64,000 nt of DNA from Dioszegia crocea (lineage: Eukaryota > Basidiomycota > Tremellomycetes > Tremellales > Bulleribasidiaceae). Location: NCBI GenBank assembly GCA_001600615.1, contig BCKK01000012.1, positions 1 to 64,000 of the forward strand, written 5' to 3'. Below are positions 43,678-56,328 of the stretch, piece after piece (position 1 is the first letter of the stretch; every line of letters begins with the position of its first letter). Under the pieces are notes generated by a model. That model worked only from the letters and a program-made list of their open reading frames with translations. It was not told where the DNA came from and ran no database searches. Position numbers and translations under genes: made by a program.

Positions 43678-46600
43678 ATGCCGACCCGGTTCGAGGACGT
43701 CCCTCTCCCATTTACATCCTCTGGTCCCTTACCCAAGCGTAACCACCTCCACTCGAACCTCAATCCCTCATTCTCCACCTCGCCCAATCCCAATACTCCA
43801 GCCCGTGGCGCATCTGTCAAACGCTCAAAAACACTCACTCGCCCAGACAGACATGTTGCGCCTGCACCCCTTGTCGCTCCGCCCCCAACAACATTCTCTG
43901 ACCCCTCATCCCCCTTTCCCCAAACTCCCGTCGGTCCTGATTTCTCCTTAAACTGGTGGAGAATATGGAGCTACGCCACGACGTGGTGGGCGCCGCCGGT
44001 CGTGCTAGGGTGGTTTGGGATTAAGGAGCGGCAGTCGCGTCAGGCATGGAGGGAGAAGATTACGCTGTGCTGGATTGCTATTGTCCTCGGTGGGATTGTG
44101 GGGTTTGCGACGATGGGGTTACAGCGCGCGCTGTGTCCTGAGGGCGACAAGAATGATCTATTTGAGAGATTAGGGAGTAATGAGTGTAAGTTTCCTCCTA
44201 TTAGGGTACATTCCATGCTAATTTTCAGTAACGCTCAGTGCCAACGGCTACGTCTTTAATATATCCACTTCCCTCACTCAAACCAATGTCGACTTCTATG
44301 CCATATCCCGCCAAATGCCCGGTCAAGATATCACCAATCTTTTCCAACGCACAACGGCCGATTTCCCCCTCTGCACATCCACATCCCGATATTCCTCCAC
44401 ACCGCCCTGTCGGCCATCGGGCACCGTACCCACGACCGAAAAAGGCACTCTCCAAGCCTGTCCTCTTCCTCGGATGGGTGACGCAACCTACTCTACTCTC
44501 CGGATCCAGAATACCACGACACTGGAGGGATACTCCTGGGACCAAGTCGCAGCTTTACCGAATTACCTCGTAATCGACGGTGTCGTCCTCAACATGTCCC
44601 CCTATATAGCCGCCAATCCCACTGCTATCCTAGACGACGACGTCGATAAGGTGATCCGTCAGGTATTATCCAACCAGAGTTCGTCTGGAAAAGACGCAAC
44701 TCGGTTGTTGTATAATCGGAAATCAACACAAGAGGCTATACCCTGCCTTACGTCGAGATATCGGGCTGGGGCAATCGATCGAATCACCCCCGGATGCTTT
44801 ATCGCTTCGTTATTCCTCTACACCTCCCTCGTCGTCATCCTCGGTGTCGTCCTCGTGCGATTCGCCATGGCGTGCATCTTCAATTGGTTCATGTCTGCCA
44901 GACTTGTTCTACCGCCCAAAAACCTAGGCAGGCAGGGTATAAGCCCCAGTGTGATGCCAGAAGGAGCAAACTTGAGCGTCAATAATAAGGCGGGGACGGC
45001 ACCATGGGCCAACGGCGGGAATGAGAAGAAGAGTGGGAAATCGGGCAAAAAGGGAGGAGGAGGTGGGAATTTACCCAATAACTCTTCGGCTACATTGGTC
45101 AATAATCCAGCAATGGCGAACGAACCTACAATGTCTCTAGCCAGGATAGGTTCAGAGTTATTCGCAGTGTGCCTAGTCACTTGTTATTCGGAGGGTGAAG
45201 ATTCGGTCAGGGGCACAGTGGAGAGTATCGCCGCTACCAATTACTCAGATAAACGGAAGTTGATCTGGATTGTGTGCGATGGGATGATTACGGGTGAAGG
45301 GGAGAAGTTGTCGACGCCGGATATTTGCGTGGGGATGTTGGATGCCGATGCAAGGTTTGGGAATCCGGTGCCGATGGGTTATATCGCTGTAGGGGGCGGG
45401 GCGAAAAGGGAGAATCGGGCCATGATTTATGCGGGTCACGTCGGTGAGTCTTCAAGCTCTGCTATGGATGGTTTATTCGGAGTGGGCGTAATAGATGAGG
45501 GATGGTCCGGAGCGGAATCGAAGGATGCAGGACTGGTCGGAGTAAGGATGGATGAAAGAGAGAAGACTTCAAGCGGTAGCTGTAGACTTGGCTTTTGCAA
45601 GTCAAGTCATATCTAAAGATGGGCCATCAAGGGGATATGAGCGGGAAGAGCGGTCGGCACCTATTGACCATCATCCCGAATCTTCAACCCATCTCCGTTC
45701 CCGTCTCAATTCTCCCCTAAACACTCGCTAACATCCCAGTCTCCCGAAATGGCCATCGCACACCCACAATAATCGTCGTCAAATGCGGTATGCCACACGA
45801 AGTCTCCGACAAAAAACCCGGTAATCGCGGTAAAAGAGATTCTCAACTCATCCTCATGAACTTCTTCAGTCGCGTGACGTATAATGATCGAATGAGTCCG
45901 TTGGACTTTGATATTTTCAGGAAGGTACAGGTGTTGATGGGTGTTACACCGGATTTCTTCGAGGTGGTTCTGATGGTGAGTTGGCTTTGGGCTTGGGTTT
46001 AGGTTTGGGTCTGGACTGGGTGGTCTAGGAAGCGGATAGAGATAAGGGCTTGGAATCGACATGGGGATAGGATGGGAGAAAAGGCTTGTTCTGCTGGAAA
46101 GGTGTATATTCTGGATTGGCATATTGGGCCGGAGTGGGGAGGTTGTGTTTTCGCGGAATATAGGAGAAGGATGGGCTTGGATTTGAAGCTGGATGCGGGA
46201 CTTGGCATTGCTGGGGCATACGCGAACTATGATGCTGCTCTTCCGATGTCCAAGAGTCTAGAGGAAGCTCCATCATCTTGTCTCTATCCCCCTCAACTCT
46301 GGTCTCAATGCTCGATTATTCCCATGCAGCCCACGCTAATCACCAGGTCGACGCCGATACCAAAATCTACCCCGACTCCCTGCGGATGCTGGTCAACTGT
46401 ATGCAGGCCGACAACATGGTCATGGGCGTCTGCGGCGAGACTCGAATCGCCAACAAGCGTCAGTCCTGGGTCACCGCTATCCAGGTATACGAATACTTCA
46501 TCTCTCATCATCTCGCCAAGGCATTCGAATCGGTCTTTGGCGGTGTCACCTGCCTACCCGGTTGTTTCTCAATGTACCGAATCAAAGCCCGCAAAGATTG

Positions 46601-48244
46601 GGATAACGATTGGGTCCCAATCCTTGTGAAACCTGAAATCGTACGCGAATACTCCCAATCGGAAGTCCATACACTCCACCAAAAGAATTTACTCCTCCTT
46701 GGAGAAGATCGATTCTTATCCACAATCCTACTTCGTACTTTCCCCCATCGAAAAAATCTCTTCCTCCCCCAAGCCCGCTGTCGAACTGTCGCACCCGATA
46801 CATTCTCCGTCCTCCTATCCCAACGAAGAAGATGGATCAATTCAACAATCCACAACTTGATGGAATTGGTCCGCGTCCGCAATCTCTGTGGAACATTCTG
46901 CTTCTCAATGCAGTTTGTCGTCTTTATGGACCTCATCGGTACCGTCATCCTCCCCGTCTCAATCTGCCTCACCGGCGCCCTCATCGTCAACTCCATCATC
47001 GCCCCTCCCAAGGCATTCCAGGAAGCTATCCCTCTCATGCTTCTCGGTGCCGTACTGGGTCTCCCCGCCATTCTTATCCTCATCACTACCCGGAAAATGA
47101 TCTATGTCGCCTGGATGCTGTGTTATCTATTGGCACTACCAATCTGGAACTTTGTCTTGCCAGTCTATGCATTTTGGCATTTCGACGATTTCTCATGGGG
47201 TGAAACTCGGTAAGTCTTTTCTTTGAACAATGGACATGAGCTGATTCCTCAGTCGAGTGGAAGGTGAAGTCAGATCTAAAGCGCACGATGACAAGACTGC
47301 GGTGTTTGACGGGACAACAATCCCTCTACGGCGATGGGAAGATTGGGAGCGGTCCCGTTTGCGGAAGCTTAGGCGTGAAGATCGTCGGCGGAAAGATATG
47401 GAGCGACATCTCGGTAATGGTGTGGGCTTCTATGGAGATGGAGGTGAAGGTGGAAGTTCAGATGGAGGGCATAGTGGTGCTGGCCTACATCCGTGGGCTG
47501 CGAGAAATGGCTCTGGTCGATCAGGAGAGAGTGATACGGGGAGTGTGTGGAGTAGTGATGAAGATGTTTGGGGTGGTGAGATTGGAGGTGTAAGTTCACC
47601 GTCTTTCTCCATTCGTGTTCAAAGAAGAAGACGTCAGCTTATACATATAGTACAACGAGAACAACCCAGCTTTCCCACCTCCTCCTATTGCCCTCCCATC
47701 CGGTCCCACACCCTCTGGCCAAACACTCGGGATGGACGAAATGGCCGCTATGCTCGAACAAGGCTTTGACGAACCACCACCACCACCCATTCAACCCCCT
47801 CATCGCTCTTACAACCCCTCGCCACTCCACGCAGGCCACCTCGAGACTGTCCCCTTAAACAGATGGGATCCAAATGCTGTTTCTGGCACGGGATCAGGAT
47901 CAGGATCGGGATCACCTACCAAAGATTGGGGCGGGTATGGGAATGGGAATGGGAATGGCGGATATGATTATACGGAGATTGCAGTGCCGATGCCTAATAG
48001 TGCGAATAGCGTCGCGTCGAGTGTGGAACCCCGGACGGGTGGGCATGCGAAGAAGCGGAGTGGAGGAAGAGGGGTTTTGGGCGGTACTGCGAATGGGTCT
48101 GGAGGGACAGCGGGGAAGTATGGGCCATTGGGACCGTTAGAGGATGATGAGGATTGGGGAAGGGGGAATGGGAATGGGTACGGAGGAGGAGGTGGGGGTG
48201 GTGGTGCATCATATGGGAGTAGTGGGAAGGGGAAGAGAATATAG
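43678..48244 (+). CDS. chitin synthase, class IV (Chs3) type
   Basis: Plasma-membrane family 2 glycosyltransferase making chitin from UDP-GlcNAc. The start is ATG at 43678 ([16 protein letters not shown]). Two early membrane spans ([30 protein letters not shown]) flank a region with [19 protein letters not shown] sequence ([16 protein letters not shown]), a cytochrome b5-like fold usual for this class. A third span ([20 protein letters not shown]) follows. The catalytic part reads [85 protein letters not shown] and [15 protein letters not shown], the QRRRW motif. Terminal spans and [12 protein letters not shown] follow. The tail is long, Gly/Asn-rich and coded by simple GGATCA and GGGAAT repeats near 47890-47960. 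Confidence 0.94.
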
Positions 48245-48449
48245 ATGATCTTCTACTTTTATGGATCAGGTATAAGCAGCTTTCTGTGTAACTACTGTAG
48301 CCTATGGCTCGGATCAGTAGAGGTCGTGGGGGAGGATACATCATTGATGAGATGAATTCAAGATCTAGAATACAGTCATGCAGAAAAGCTTCATAGCATC
48401 AAGAAATTCAATAGTGTCTATGTACTGGTATATTCATATCTATCTCACA

Positions 48450-51085
48450 TCATCGCAGATCCGCCAACAACAACTCCTCAATTGCCTCCCTGACGCTGAT
48501 GTCAACGCCTGTAGCCTTAAGTCTGCCTAAAACCTTCCCCACTTGCTCCCCGCCCAACTTCTGAACCGCCTCCCAAGCCAATCCCTTACTGTCCACCGCG
48601 ATGTGCGCCCCCTGTAGCATCTTGAAGATGTGCGGCTTGTGGTCGATCAGGTCAAGGGTTGGAGCTGGACCGAGTTCGAAGGTGATGGTAGAGGTACTGC
48701 TGTGTCGTCCGAGATTGATGATACCATTGGCCGTCGCAGGAGTGGGTACCACTACACTGCCGTCGATCAAGAGTGTGGTGGTGTGAGGAGTGTGACCCAA
48801 AAGCCGTACAGACCAAGATCGATGGGAGAGAAGGGGGTTTTGGGAGGGATTGATTGTCAGAGTGCCCGATGCTTGGTGATACTGCAAAGCCGTCCTCACA
48901 AACTTGACATCCTCCACCTCTGCGCCCTGTCCATCGTCCTCAACGAGGTCGAATGACCCGTCTTTGCCGACGACAAGGACGATCTCAATGGCTTCCGGCA
49001 CTTCCGTACCGTTCCCGATCTCCCCTCCATCTCGCGCATCGAGAGGAATGATCCCGCCCTCCTTGACCAGCGCAGGGTACTGATCCATCCGTCGGTGCAG
49101 GCTGACCACCCTGTCTCCATCATACACCGCACCGGTGAATAGGTCGACCCATCGGCCACCAGGCAACCATCCCTCTGCCTTGCCGAATTGCGTCGACTCG
49201 GCTTTCGGCGAGACAATCGGTAAGACCAGCAGGCTCGGACCGAAGGTGAATTGGGTTTTGTGATGATACGCTTCCGGTGACTCTGGATAGTCGTAGTATA
49301 CCGGCTCGACGACGTTCCTATACTCGGTCGCAGCGATAACAGCGCAAGAGTACAGGTAGGGGATTAAGCGATGTCGAAATTGGAGCGCCTGGGTGATGAC
49401 CGCTTCCGCCTCGGTTGAATATGCCCATGGCTCTCGGGTGTTGAAGGGTGACTCGGAAGAGTGTAGGCGGAGGATAGGGGAGAAGACGCCGAGCTGGACC
49501 CATCGAGCCATGAGCTCATCATCGTGGGTACCGTGGAAGTGTCCGCCGATGTCGTGGGACCACCAGCCGTAGCCAATGTTCGATGCCGTGGCCGTGAACT
49601 CTGGCTGAAACGCAAGAGAGTCCCAAGAGATGATAGTGTCCTGAGATCAGCTGCTGGTATGTTCGATAAGGAAGACTTCCTACTTACTCCTGAAAACCCA
49701 ATTGGGTATCGATGACTTCCTGGTCCAGAGTATCTTGAGAAGGTGAACCGCCGATCGCCCTTTCTCCCCGAATCCAAGTAATGGTAATGGTTCAGCATCC
49801 ACAAAGGATCGATCCCGGAGGTCTCCGAGAATGGTCCCTGTTGCCAGTCCAACCACCAGAAGTCCACACCTTCGTCTTCGAGGGGGTGGTGTAAGAGCTT
49901 GAAGTAAGCCTCAAAGAAGGCTTGATCTGTCGGTTCGAATGGTACAGGCTAACGTCAGCTTGAACTAAGTGAAACATACCATGCCATCTGCCTTCCTCCC
50001 CACAGCTTCACACATCTTCACGTACGGCTCTTCGAACGATCTTACACCGTCCGCTGGGTGAATGTTGAGCGACACTTTAAGATCCCGATCGTGAAGCTGT
50101 TTCAAGAAATCTACATGGTTTGGGAAAAGATTCTTGTCCCATCTGCCATCAGCCGGGCCAATGGATAGACTCACGTATATCCGGTCCATCCTGTTCCGAA
50201 ACCCTTCGGAACGTCTATCTTGTGCCTGATGTCAGTACAGCCTTTGGGTTGCTACGTACCAGTCAATGTCCAACACTCCAACAGAAAGAGGAATCTTCTC
50301 CGATTTAAATCGATCCATCAGATCCAGATACCCTTTGCCCGAATACGAGTCTAGATTTAGATCAATCCTCGCTTCAACTCACAATATCTAGACCACCAAT
50401 TGCCCAACGCCCATCTGGGTACCAGAGGCGTCCTTCCGGAGACCATGTAGAAAGCCTTCATCGCAGCGCGATAATCCAGCCCATACGCAAAGAGGTAGAT
50501 GTCCTTCTTGGCAGGATCCCTGGCTTCGACCCACCCATTGGGCGTGAAGAGCATTGAGTCGGAATCATCAACCTCAGAGAACCCGTACTACCGTCAGCTA
50601 GTTCCAGCAATCACATACCTGGGATAGGATCCCATCCCCTAGATCACAACGCCCGTCGATGCCGTCCAGTGTGCGATACGTCCCGCCCAGGTTGCTCATC
50701 TTGGCGTGTCGATTGCCATACTGCCAGAAGTGCGTCCAATGTCTGTTGGCGGTGTCTGTCATCAGCTCATTCTTGTATTTGGCTCACCTGCTTGTCTCAA
50801 AATGGCAGTTAGACTGGAGGGAGAAAACTCCTCCCCCGTCCACTTGATGAGCACCCTATCCGTCAGGATCTCCGTGCATTTGCTCCGCTGCGAGACAGTG
50901 AACTTGGGCACGGGCAGATCTCGATTGATCGCAAACGTCGAAGCACGATCCTCAAATTTGCCCTCGGGATCGGTCTCGAAACGTATCAGACCATCTGTGA
51001 GGATTGTGATTCGCTGAGTCGAGGTGATCAGTTGGGATGCAGTAGGGGAGACCGGCGAGGATTTGAGGCCCTGTGATGAAAACAT
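48450..51085 (-). CDS. GH31 alpha-glucosidase
   Basis: Retaining alpha-glucosidase of family GH31. The start ATG at 51085 reads MFSSQGLKSSPVSPTASQL with no clear signal peptide, suggesting an intracellular enzyme. Later exons have WGNWWSRY-like sequence (RTPLVPRWALGNWWSRY), IYVSLSIGPADGRWDKNLFP and HDRDLKVSLNIHPADGV. The nucleophile Asp is in GVDFWWLDWQQGPFSET; the acid/base region is YPIGFSGDTIISWDSL; and NIGYGWWSHDIGGHFHG with RWVQLGVFSPILRLHSS follows, all typical of GH31. The last long exon (up to about 49511) carries the beta-sandwich C-terminal domains. About eight short introns. It is head-to-head with an alpha-glucoside transporter, which suggests joint use of maltose-type sugars. Confidence 0.93.
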
Positions 51086-51641
51086 GATGTGATCGGGGAC
51101 ATTGAGTGAGCTTGGGACTGCGAGGGGTTAATATACGCTCTACATACATACGTATGATACATACCGATAGCCCAGATGGAAGAGCGACTTTTCAGTTTTC
51201 GGCGCCGAGACCGGCTGAGCGGAGCCGAATTCACCGAAGGCCTTGTTTTGATTGGCTGCTGCTTTCCGAGCAAGATCCTCGGTCACTCGGCCGAGTCGGC
51301 CATCACTCGGCTACGAGATCCACCCGAAACAATCATTCTGATTCGTTGCTTGAATCCGATGGCGGGTAGAAACCAAATCATCTCATCTGGACTCACTTGG
51401 TATTCTTGCCAATCGCCCTGTCCTAGGTAAAGGATGCCATGCCCCAGGCCTCAAGAGTCGCGGGGTCACAACGCCGAAGGAACCAATCGGTGTACTCCAT
51501 TCGGTATGGGCGATGACTAGTGACTCCCGCGCGAGGCCCCCACCGAGCCCCAGGTCTGCGGGGTAGACTGCACATACATAAAGTCTGGACTCCGAAGCTG
51601 ATGCCCCTCCTAATACTGCTCATCGGGACACACTCACCGAG
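51086..51641. other. divergent promoter of alpha-glucosidase and transporter
   Basis: This 556-base region between two start codons holds a dense group of CTCGG/CCGAG units, listed separately. No coding exon was seen. Confidence 0.6.
51266..51310. promoter_or_regulatory. cluster of CTCGG/CCGAG half-sites with a perfect palindrome
   Basis: CCGAG at 51266-51270, CTCGG at 51278-51282, CTCGG at 51286-51290, CCGAG at 51291-51295 and CTCGG at 51306-51310. The central ACTCGGCCGAGT (51285-51296) is a perfect 12-base palindrome. Zn2Cys6 regulators bind inverted or direct CGG triplets, and a Zn2Cys6 gene lies 2.7 kb away, next to the transporter. By base odds five such pentamers in 45 bases is far above chance. 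That this is the regulator's operator is an inference. Confidence 0.5.
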
Positions 51642-53576
51642 ATGACCCCTATTACTCCCAGCATCACGACGCCCGAAAAGGACATCAAAGAGGAATACAT
51701 CGATCATGTCATCGCTGAGGACCTTGTCAAAGGGGAGATGGCTGCAGGACATGAAGAGGCGGAGAAGACTCTGACGTTGTGGCAGAACTTGCAGTTGTAC
51801 AAGAAGGTGAGTTGATCTCCAACACACATCTGGTCTCAATCGTACTTCCCAAATATCCACAATCACAAAAACAAACGCTGACGATAGGCTGTCTTGTGGT
51901 CCATCGTCATGTCCGCATCCCTCATCATGGAAGGTTACGACAAAGCCTTAATCGGAAACTTTTGGGCACACCCGGCTTTCAGCGAGCGATACGGTGTCCT
52001 CGTCCCTTCGACCGGCACATACACCGTCGAAGCACCTTGGCAGACTGCCATCAGCCAGGCCGCCACCATCGGATCCTTCTTTGGTCTCATCATCGGTGGC
52101 TGGCAAGTGGACCGATACGGCTATCGAAACGTCATGATCATCAACATGGCGCTCATGATTCCCTTCATCCTAATCGTCATGCTCGCACCGAACAAGATCG
52201 CCCTATTCATGGGGCAACTATTGTGTGGTTTCCCATGGGGTGTTTTTGCAGCTCTGGCACCGTCTTATGCCAGTGAGATCTGCCCGATCGGTCTTAGAGG
52301 AGTGAGTACAGGTATGAAAAGAGCTGACAACAGTATCTGACCACATACGTAAATTTATGCTGGGTCATGGGCCAGTTCATCGCTGCGGGCACCGTGTTCG
52401 GCACATCTACCTGGGCGAGCGAATGGGCTTATCGCCTCCCTTTCGCACTACAGCTCATCTGGCCGGTCGTCCTCATCCCCCTCTTCTGGTTCGCCCCCGA
52501 GTCTCCTTGGTGGTATGTCCGGAAGGATCGACTCGAGGACGCCCAGAAATCCGTTCAGCGCCTCGCCAATCCGTCGCTCGACAACGACGCTGTTGCGGCG
52601 GTCGCGGCGATGGTACGGACCAACAAGCTGGAAGTCGAGGCGGCTCAAGGTCATAATCCCCGCTGGATCGACTGTTTCCGCGGCATCGACCTCCGCCGCA
52701 CAGAAATTTCTGCGCTGGCGTGGTCGGCGCAAGTGCTGTCCGGAGGTTCCTACACCATCGGCTACTGCACGTATTTCTTCCGGCAGGCAGGTGAGCTTCC
52801 CTGTAATTGCCGTCCTGAATTTGGCTGATATATAAGGCCTCAATGTTGCTGACTCGTTCAAATTCGGTCTTGGTGTTACGGCTGCCGCTCTCATCGGCAC
52901 ACTCACATCCTGGATTCTCATACACCACTTTGGTCGTCGAACCATCTTTGTCGGGGGTCTCTTCTCCTTAGCGTCTATCCACTTCATCATCGGCGGACTG
53001 GCTATTGTTTCGGCGACGGGCAACTCGGGGGCACGTTGGGGTCAAGCCGGACTCACAATGGTCTGGGTCTTCCTCTATGACTTCTCTGTTGGACCTCTGG
53101 CGTATGGTGAGTTGCAACCTGTTAGAGCTGTCTTGCACGATGGCTGACTATCTAGCAATTATCGGCGAGACATCCTCGACACGACTTCGAGCCAAAACCA
53201 TCGCCATCTCCCGAAATGCGTACTACCTATGTGTGATTTTTTCAAACATCATCACGCCGTACATGCTGAACCCGTGAGTACTCGAATGACTCTGTTTGAC
53301 TTGTAGCTGATTCACTTGCAGCACTGCGTGGAATCTGCAGGGAAAGAGCAACTTTGTTTGGGCGCCAATCGCCGTGATTATGGCAGTATGGGGTTACTAC
53401 CGACTTCCGGAGATGAAGGTATGTGCCGAAAGTCTAGCTGGCTGATAAACCAGGGTCGATCCTTCTATGAGTTGGACGTCATGTTCGAGAACCATGTGCC
53501 GGCCCGGCAATTCCAACACACGATCGTAGAGACGATCGCGGATGGGAGGGCGGAAGTACACCGGAAAGCAAAGTAA
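51642..53576 (+). CDS. MFS alpha-glucoside (maltose-type) transporter
   Basis: Twelve-span sugar:proton symporter of the fungal Mal/Mph subfamily. The start is ATG at 51642 (MTPITPSITTPEKDIKEEYI), and a GTGAGT intron leads to AVLWSIVMSASLIMEGYDKA. Family motifs are GGWQVDRYGYRNVM, APSYASEICPIGLRGYLTTY, FAPESPWWYVRKDR (the PESPWW form is usual for maltose permeases, against PESPRW in hexose carriers), GYCTYFFRQAGL, HHFGRRTIFVGG and IIGETSSTRLRAKTIAISR. It ends EVHRKAK-stop at 53576. About six short introns. It sits between the GH31 glucosidase and a Zn2Cys6 regulator, so it probably imports the glucosidase substrate. Confidence 0.92.
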
Positions 53577-54018
53577 AGCTGGACTAGGCGACGAGATTAG
53601 TGAGGTAGATGATGGCGTCGGTTATGGGTTGTCTCAAAGCTTCATCTGTGCTGGTAAAAAGTTGTGTCAGGGATATGCAAACACAATGTGCAATTGACTC
53701 GAATCATCAATCGTCTCTGTAGTGAATCACAATGACGCTTTTACGCTGAAGTGCAGAGAGCTGGAGACTTATGAGCGAGAGCGAGCAGAGAGGCTACGCA
53801 TATTCCATCCCAAGCTTGCAGTATCCAGCAGAGAGAGAGAGCGAAGGTCTGAGAGAGTGGTTCTAGAGGGTTGGGTGGCAAATAGGTTTCGGAGGCGGTG
53901 AAGGTTCCGGGGGAGAAGCCATTCATGACAAATCGTGCTGATGGAAAACGTCGCACCACCTTGCGCACCACTTACATGTTACACACTATCGCCCAGCTTG
54001 CCGAATAGCCACAAAGTC
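53577..54018. other. intergenic between transporter and regulator
   Basis: Holds the transporter 3' UTR and the promoter of the Zn2Cys6 gene. A short GA-dinucleotide run lies near 53831. No gene was seen. Confidence 0.45.
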
Positions 54019-56099
54019 ATGTCCACATCCACAGACCTCGATGTGAAGTATGCTAAGACCCCCGTAAACACTCGAGCATGTGATACATGTAAGACTCGCA
54101 AAGTTCGTTGCGTGCGGTCCGATTCGAGCTCTTCCACCACTGGGATTCTCTCGCCGTGCGACGGATGCACTAAACATGGGTTCCAATGTGTGGTCGGCCC
54201 GAAATCGCAAGGACGTCGCTCTGCAGCTAGTGTGGGAAAGGAGAATCTTTCATCGAAAGTTGGGCATATTCGAGACATCGCGCCAAAGGAGCGGTTGCCT
54301 GCTTCACTTGATCACACTAGTACACCATTCTCCACAAATAACCGATTTACCCTTGGCGGTCCAGTCGCTCTAAGCCCATCCTCCATCGCGCCGCTAGCTC
54401 CCTTATTTATCGTAAGTCTGCATTAGGGTGGGACTGACGACGGAATCCCCTTGATTCGATCATCGCACGCTCTATCCGCAGCCACGCTATAACAGTCTAC
54501 TTCAAATACCTCTACGGCCTCATGCCAGTCGTTCACCGCCCGACCTTCTTGGCGGACTTTGAGGCGCGTAGAGACGAACGTTCAGGCGAGGATGAGTGGG
54601 CCGCCGTCGTGCTCAGTTTGATTGCAGCGACACTCGCGCAGGTCCCCTGGGCGTTCGGGATCGGCAAAGCAGATGTGCGAGATTTGGTACAGAAATGCTG
54701 GGAGAGAATAAAGCAGTGGCTGTATGGCGATTTCTCCGAGTTCTCGGTTGGGAGAAGTGAGTTATTTAACTTAGCTTGGAAGACACGCTGACGATAGGCG
54801 TGATTCTCTACTTGTGAGTCGGGGACAGCATGGTGTCCTGACTTCAGATGTACAGTCTTTCTAAGTCGGCTAGGTCATATCGGAAATCGTGACCTATGCT
54901 CAGGAGCTCATTGGACGCTGATCTATCGAAACGGATTGCACGAAGAAGCGGTACGTCTGGTTTTGGGGGCTCTGCTGAAATCAGACATACTCCGCAATGG
55001 ACCCTATCGAAGCTCAGATCAGGCGCCGAGTGTTCTGGCTCGCTCTCGGCTTTGACAAATCGACTCAGGCGGTACTTGGTATCCCTTCGCTGCACACAAT
55101 GGAGCACTGCTCGACTGTACAGTTACCTGTTGCTCTGTACGTTCAGCTCATCGCCTAAGCTTACGCCTAGAGACGACGAGTATCTTGCCGTAGACGGATA
55201 CACTGATTCCCCTATCGCTCCAATCTCACTCCTGGTGGGCTTCCGTTATATCTCTAGATTGTACGGATGTGAGTGCTCTTCTGGATGCCGCTGATTTCAG
55301 TGTTTGGTCTCATTCTCGATAAGCGAAGAAGCGATCGCATTCGACCTCCCATCGGAGTTGCGCTCCAGATGCGTCTGCGTGAGGTGGACGAATTATATGA
55401 GGAAATGATGGGCTTGATGTCAGGATGTCCAAAAGAGTTGCGCTTGGTCCAGCGCAGTGGAGAGCATATTGCGGCGTGAGTCTGATCTTGATATAAAGCT
55501 GAGAACAGGCCGCTACAATGGGCTGATAACGCTTTACACAACGTGCAAGCCTTGTTTGAACAGTCCGAGCAGTCAAAAGAGCCGCCACATGTGATCGATG
55601 ACGGTTTCCTTGTACAGCAGGCAAATATCTACTCAGCTCAGGTGAGGGCGAGCATTATACATTCGCTAAACTCAGCAAATGGCCCGCGAGTATACCGTCA
55701 GGTACCGTAACGAACTCATTTCCCTCCGAACGAACGAGGTACAGGATCGAATCCAAGACATCGGGCTCCAATCCGGTGTTTACAGCGGGAACGCAGACGC
55801 CTATAGCGGGATAGAGCTCGAAGATGAGCGGGATCGGACGGCAGAAGACATGCTGAAGCTCTTGAGGAGTGTTCCCGTCCAGGTTCTCGGTGAGCTGCGC
55901 GAAAGACGAAAAGCTTATGGTAGCCGTCAATGGCGACGCAATGGTCAACAAGGTCAGATACGTTGCCCTATCTCAGCTCGAAGCACTCGAGACGCTGTCC
56001 GCACGTTCCGGAGGGCTAAACGCAGAGGCAGACAGGGATGCAGCTAGATTGCTATCGGCGCAGAACTACCTAAGTGAGTTCTTGGCAGAGAAGCTCTGA
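54019..56099 (+). CDS. Zn(II)2Cys6 fungal transcription factor
   Basis: The start is ATG at 54019. The binuclear zinc cluster is near the N-terminus: ACDTCKTRKVRCVRSD, then a longer-than-usual Ser/Thr loop, then CDGCTKHGFQC, with the C-x2-C-x6-C ... C-x2-C-x6-C spacing. After an intron the fungal-specific regulatory domain begins: ITVYFKYLYGLMPVVHRPTF, WAAVVLSLIAATLAQVPWAF and DLVQKCWERIKQWL. Later exons include RIQDIGLQSGVYSGNADAYS, MLKLLRSVPVQVL and NKVRYVALSQLEALETLSAR. The join between the last two needs a 35-base intron at about 55891 (GTGAGC to GTAG), shorter than most here. It ends SEFLAEKL-stop at 56099. Its place beside the transporter and glucosidase suggests a pathway activator of the MAL type. 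Confidence 0.85.
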
Positions 56100-56328
56100 C
56101 CATAGATAACTTTCTCTTGATCTTGAAAGACATTGAGGAGCTTTTCTCCATTCAAGCTGCACATGTGTAGGAGATTGGTGTGATGAATCGCATGGCATAT
56201 ATGAGCTATATGACACTTATTGTACATACTGAACAGAACAAGCAGCTCTAAGCTCAATCACTCCTTCGCAGATCTTCCTTCTCGTCGTCCCCTGTGCTTG
56301 CATCTGCACCCAAATTTAACCCTTGTCT

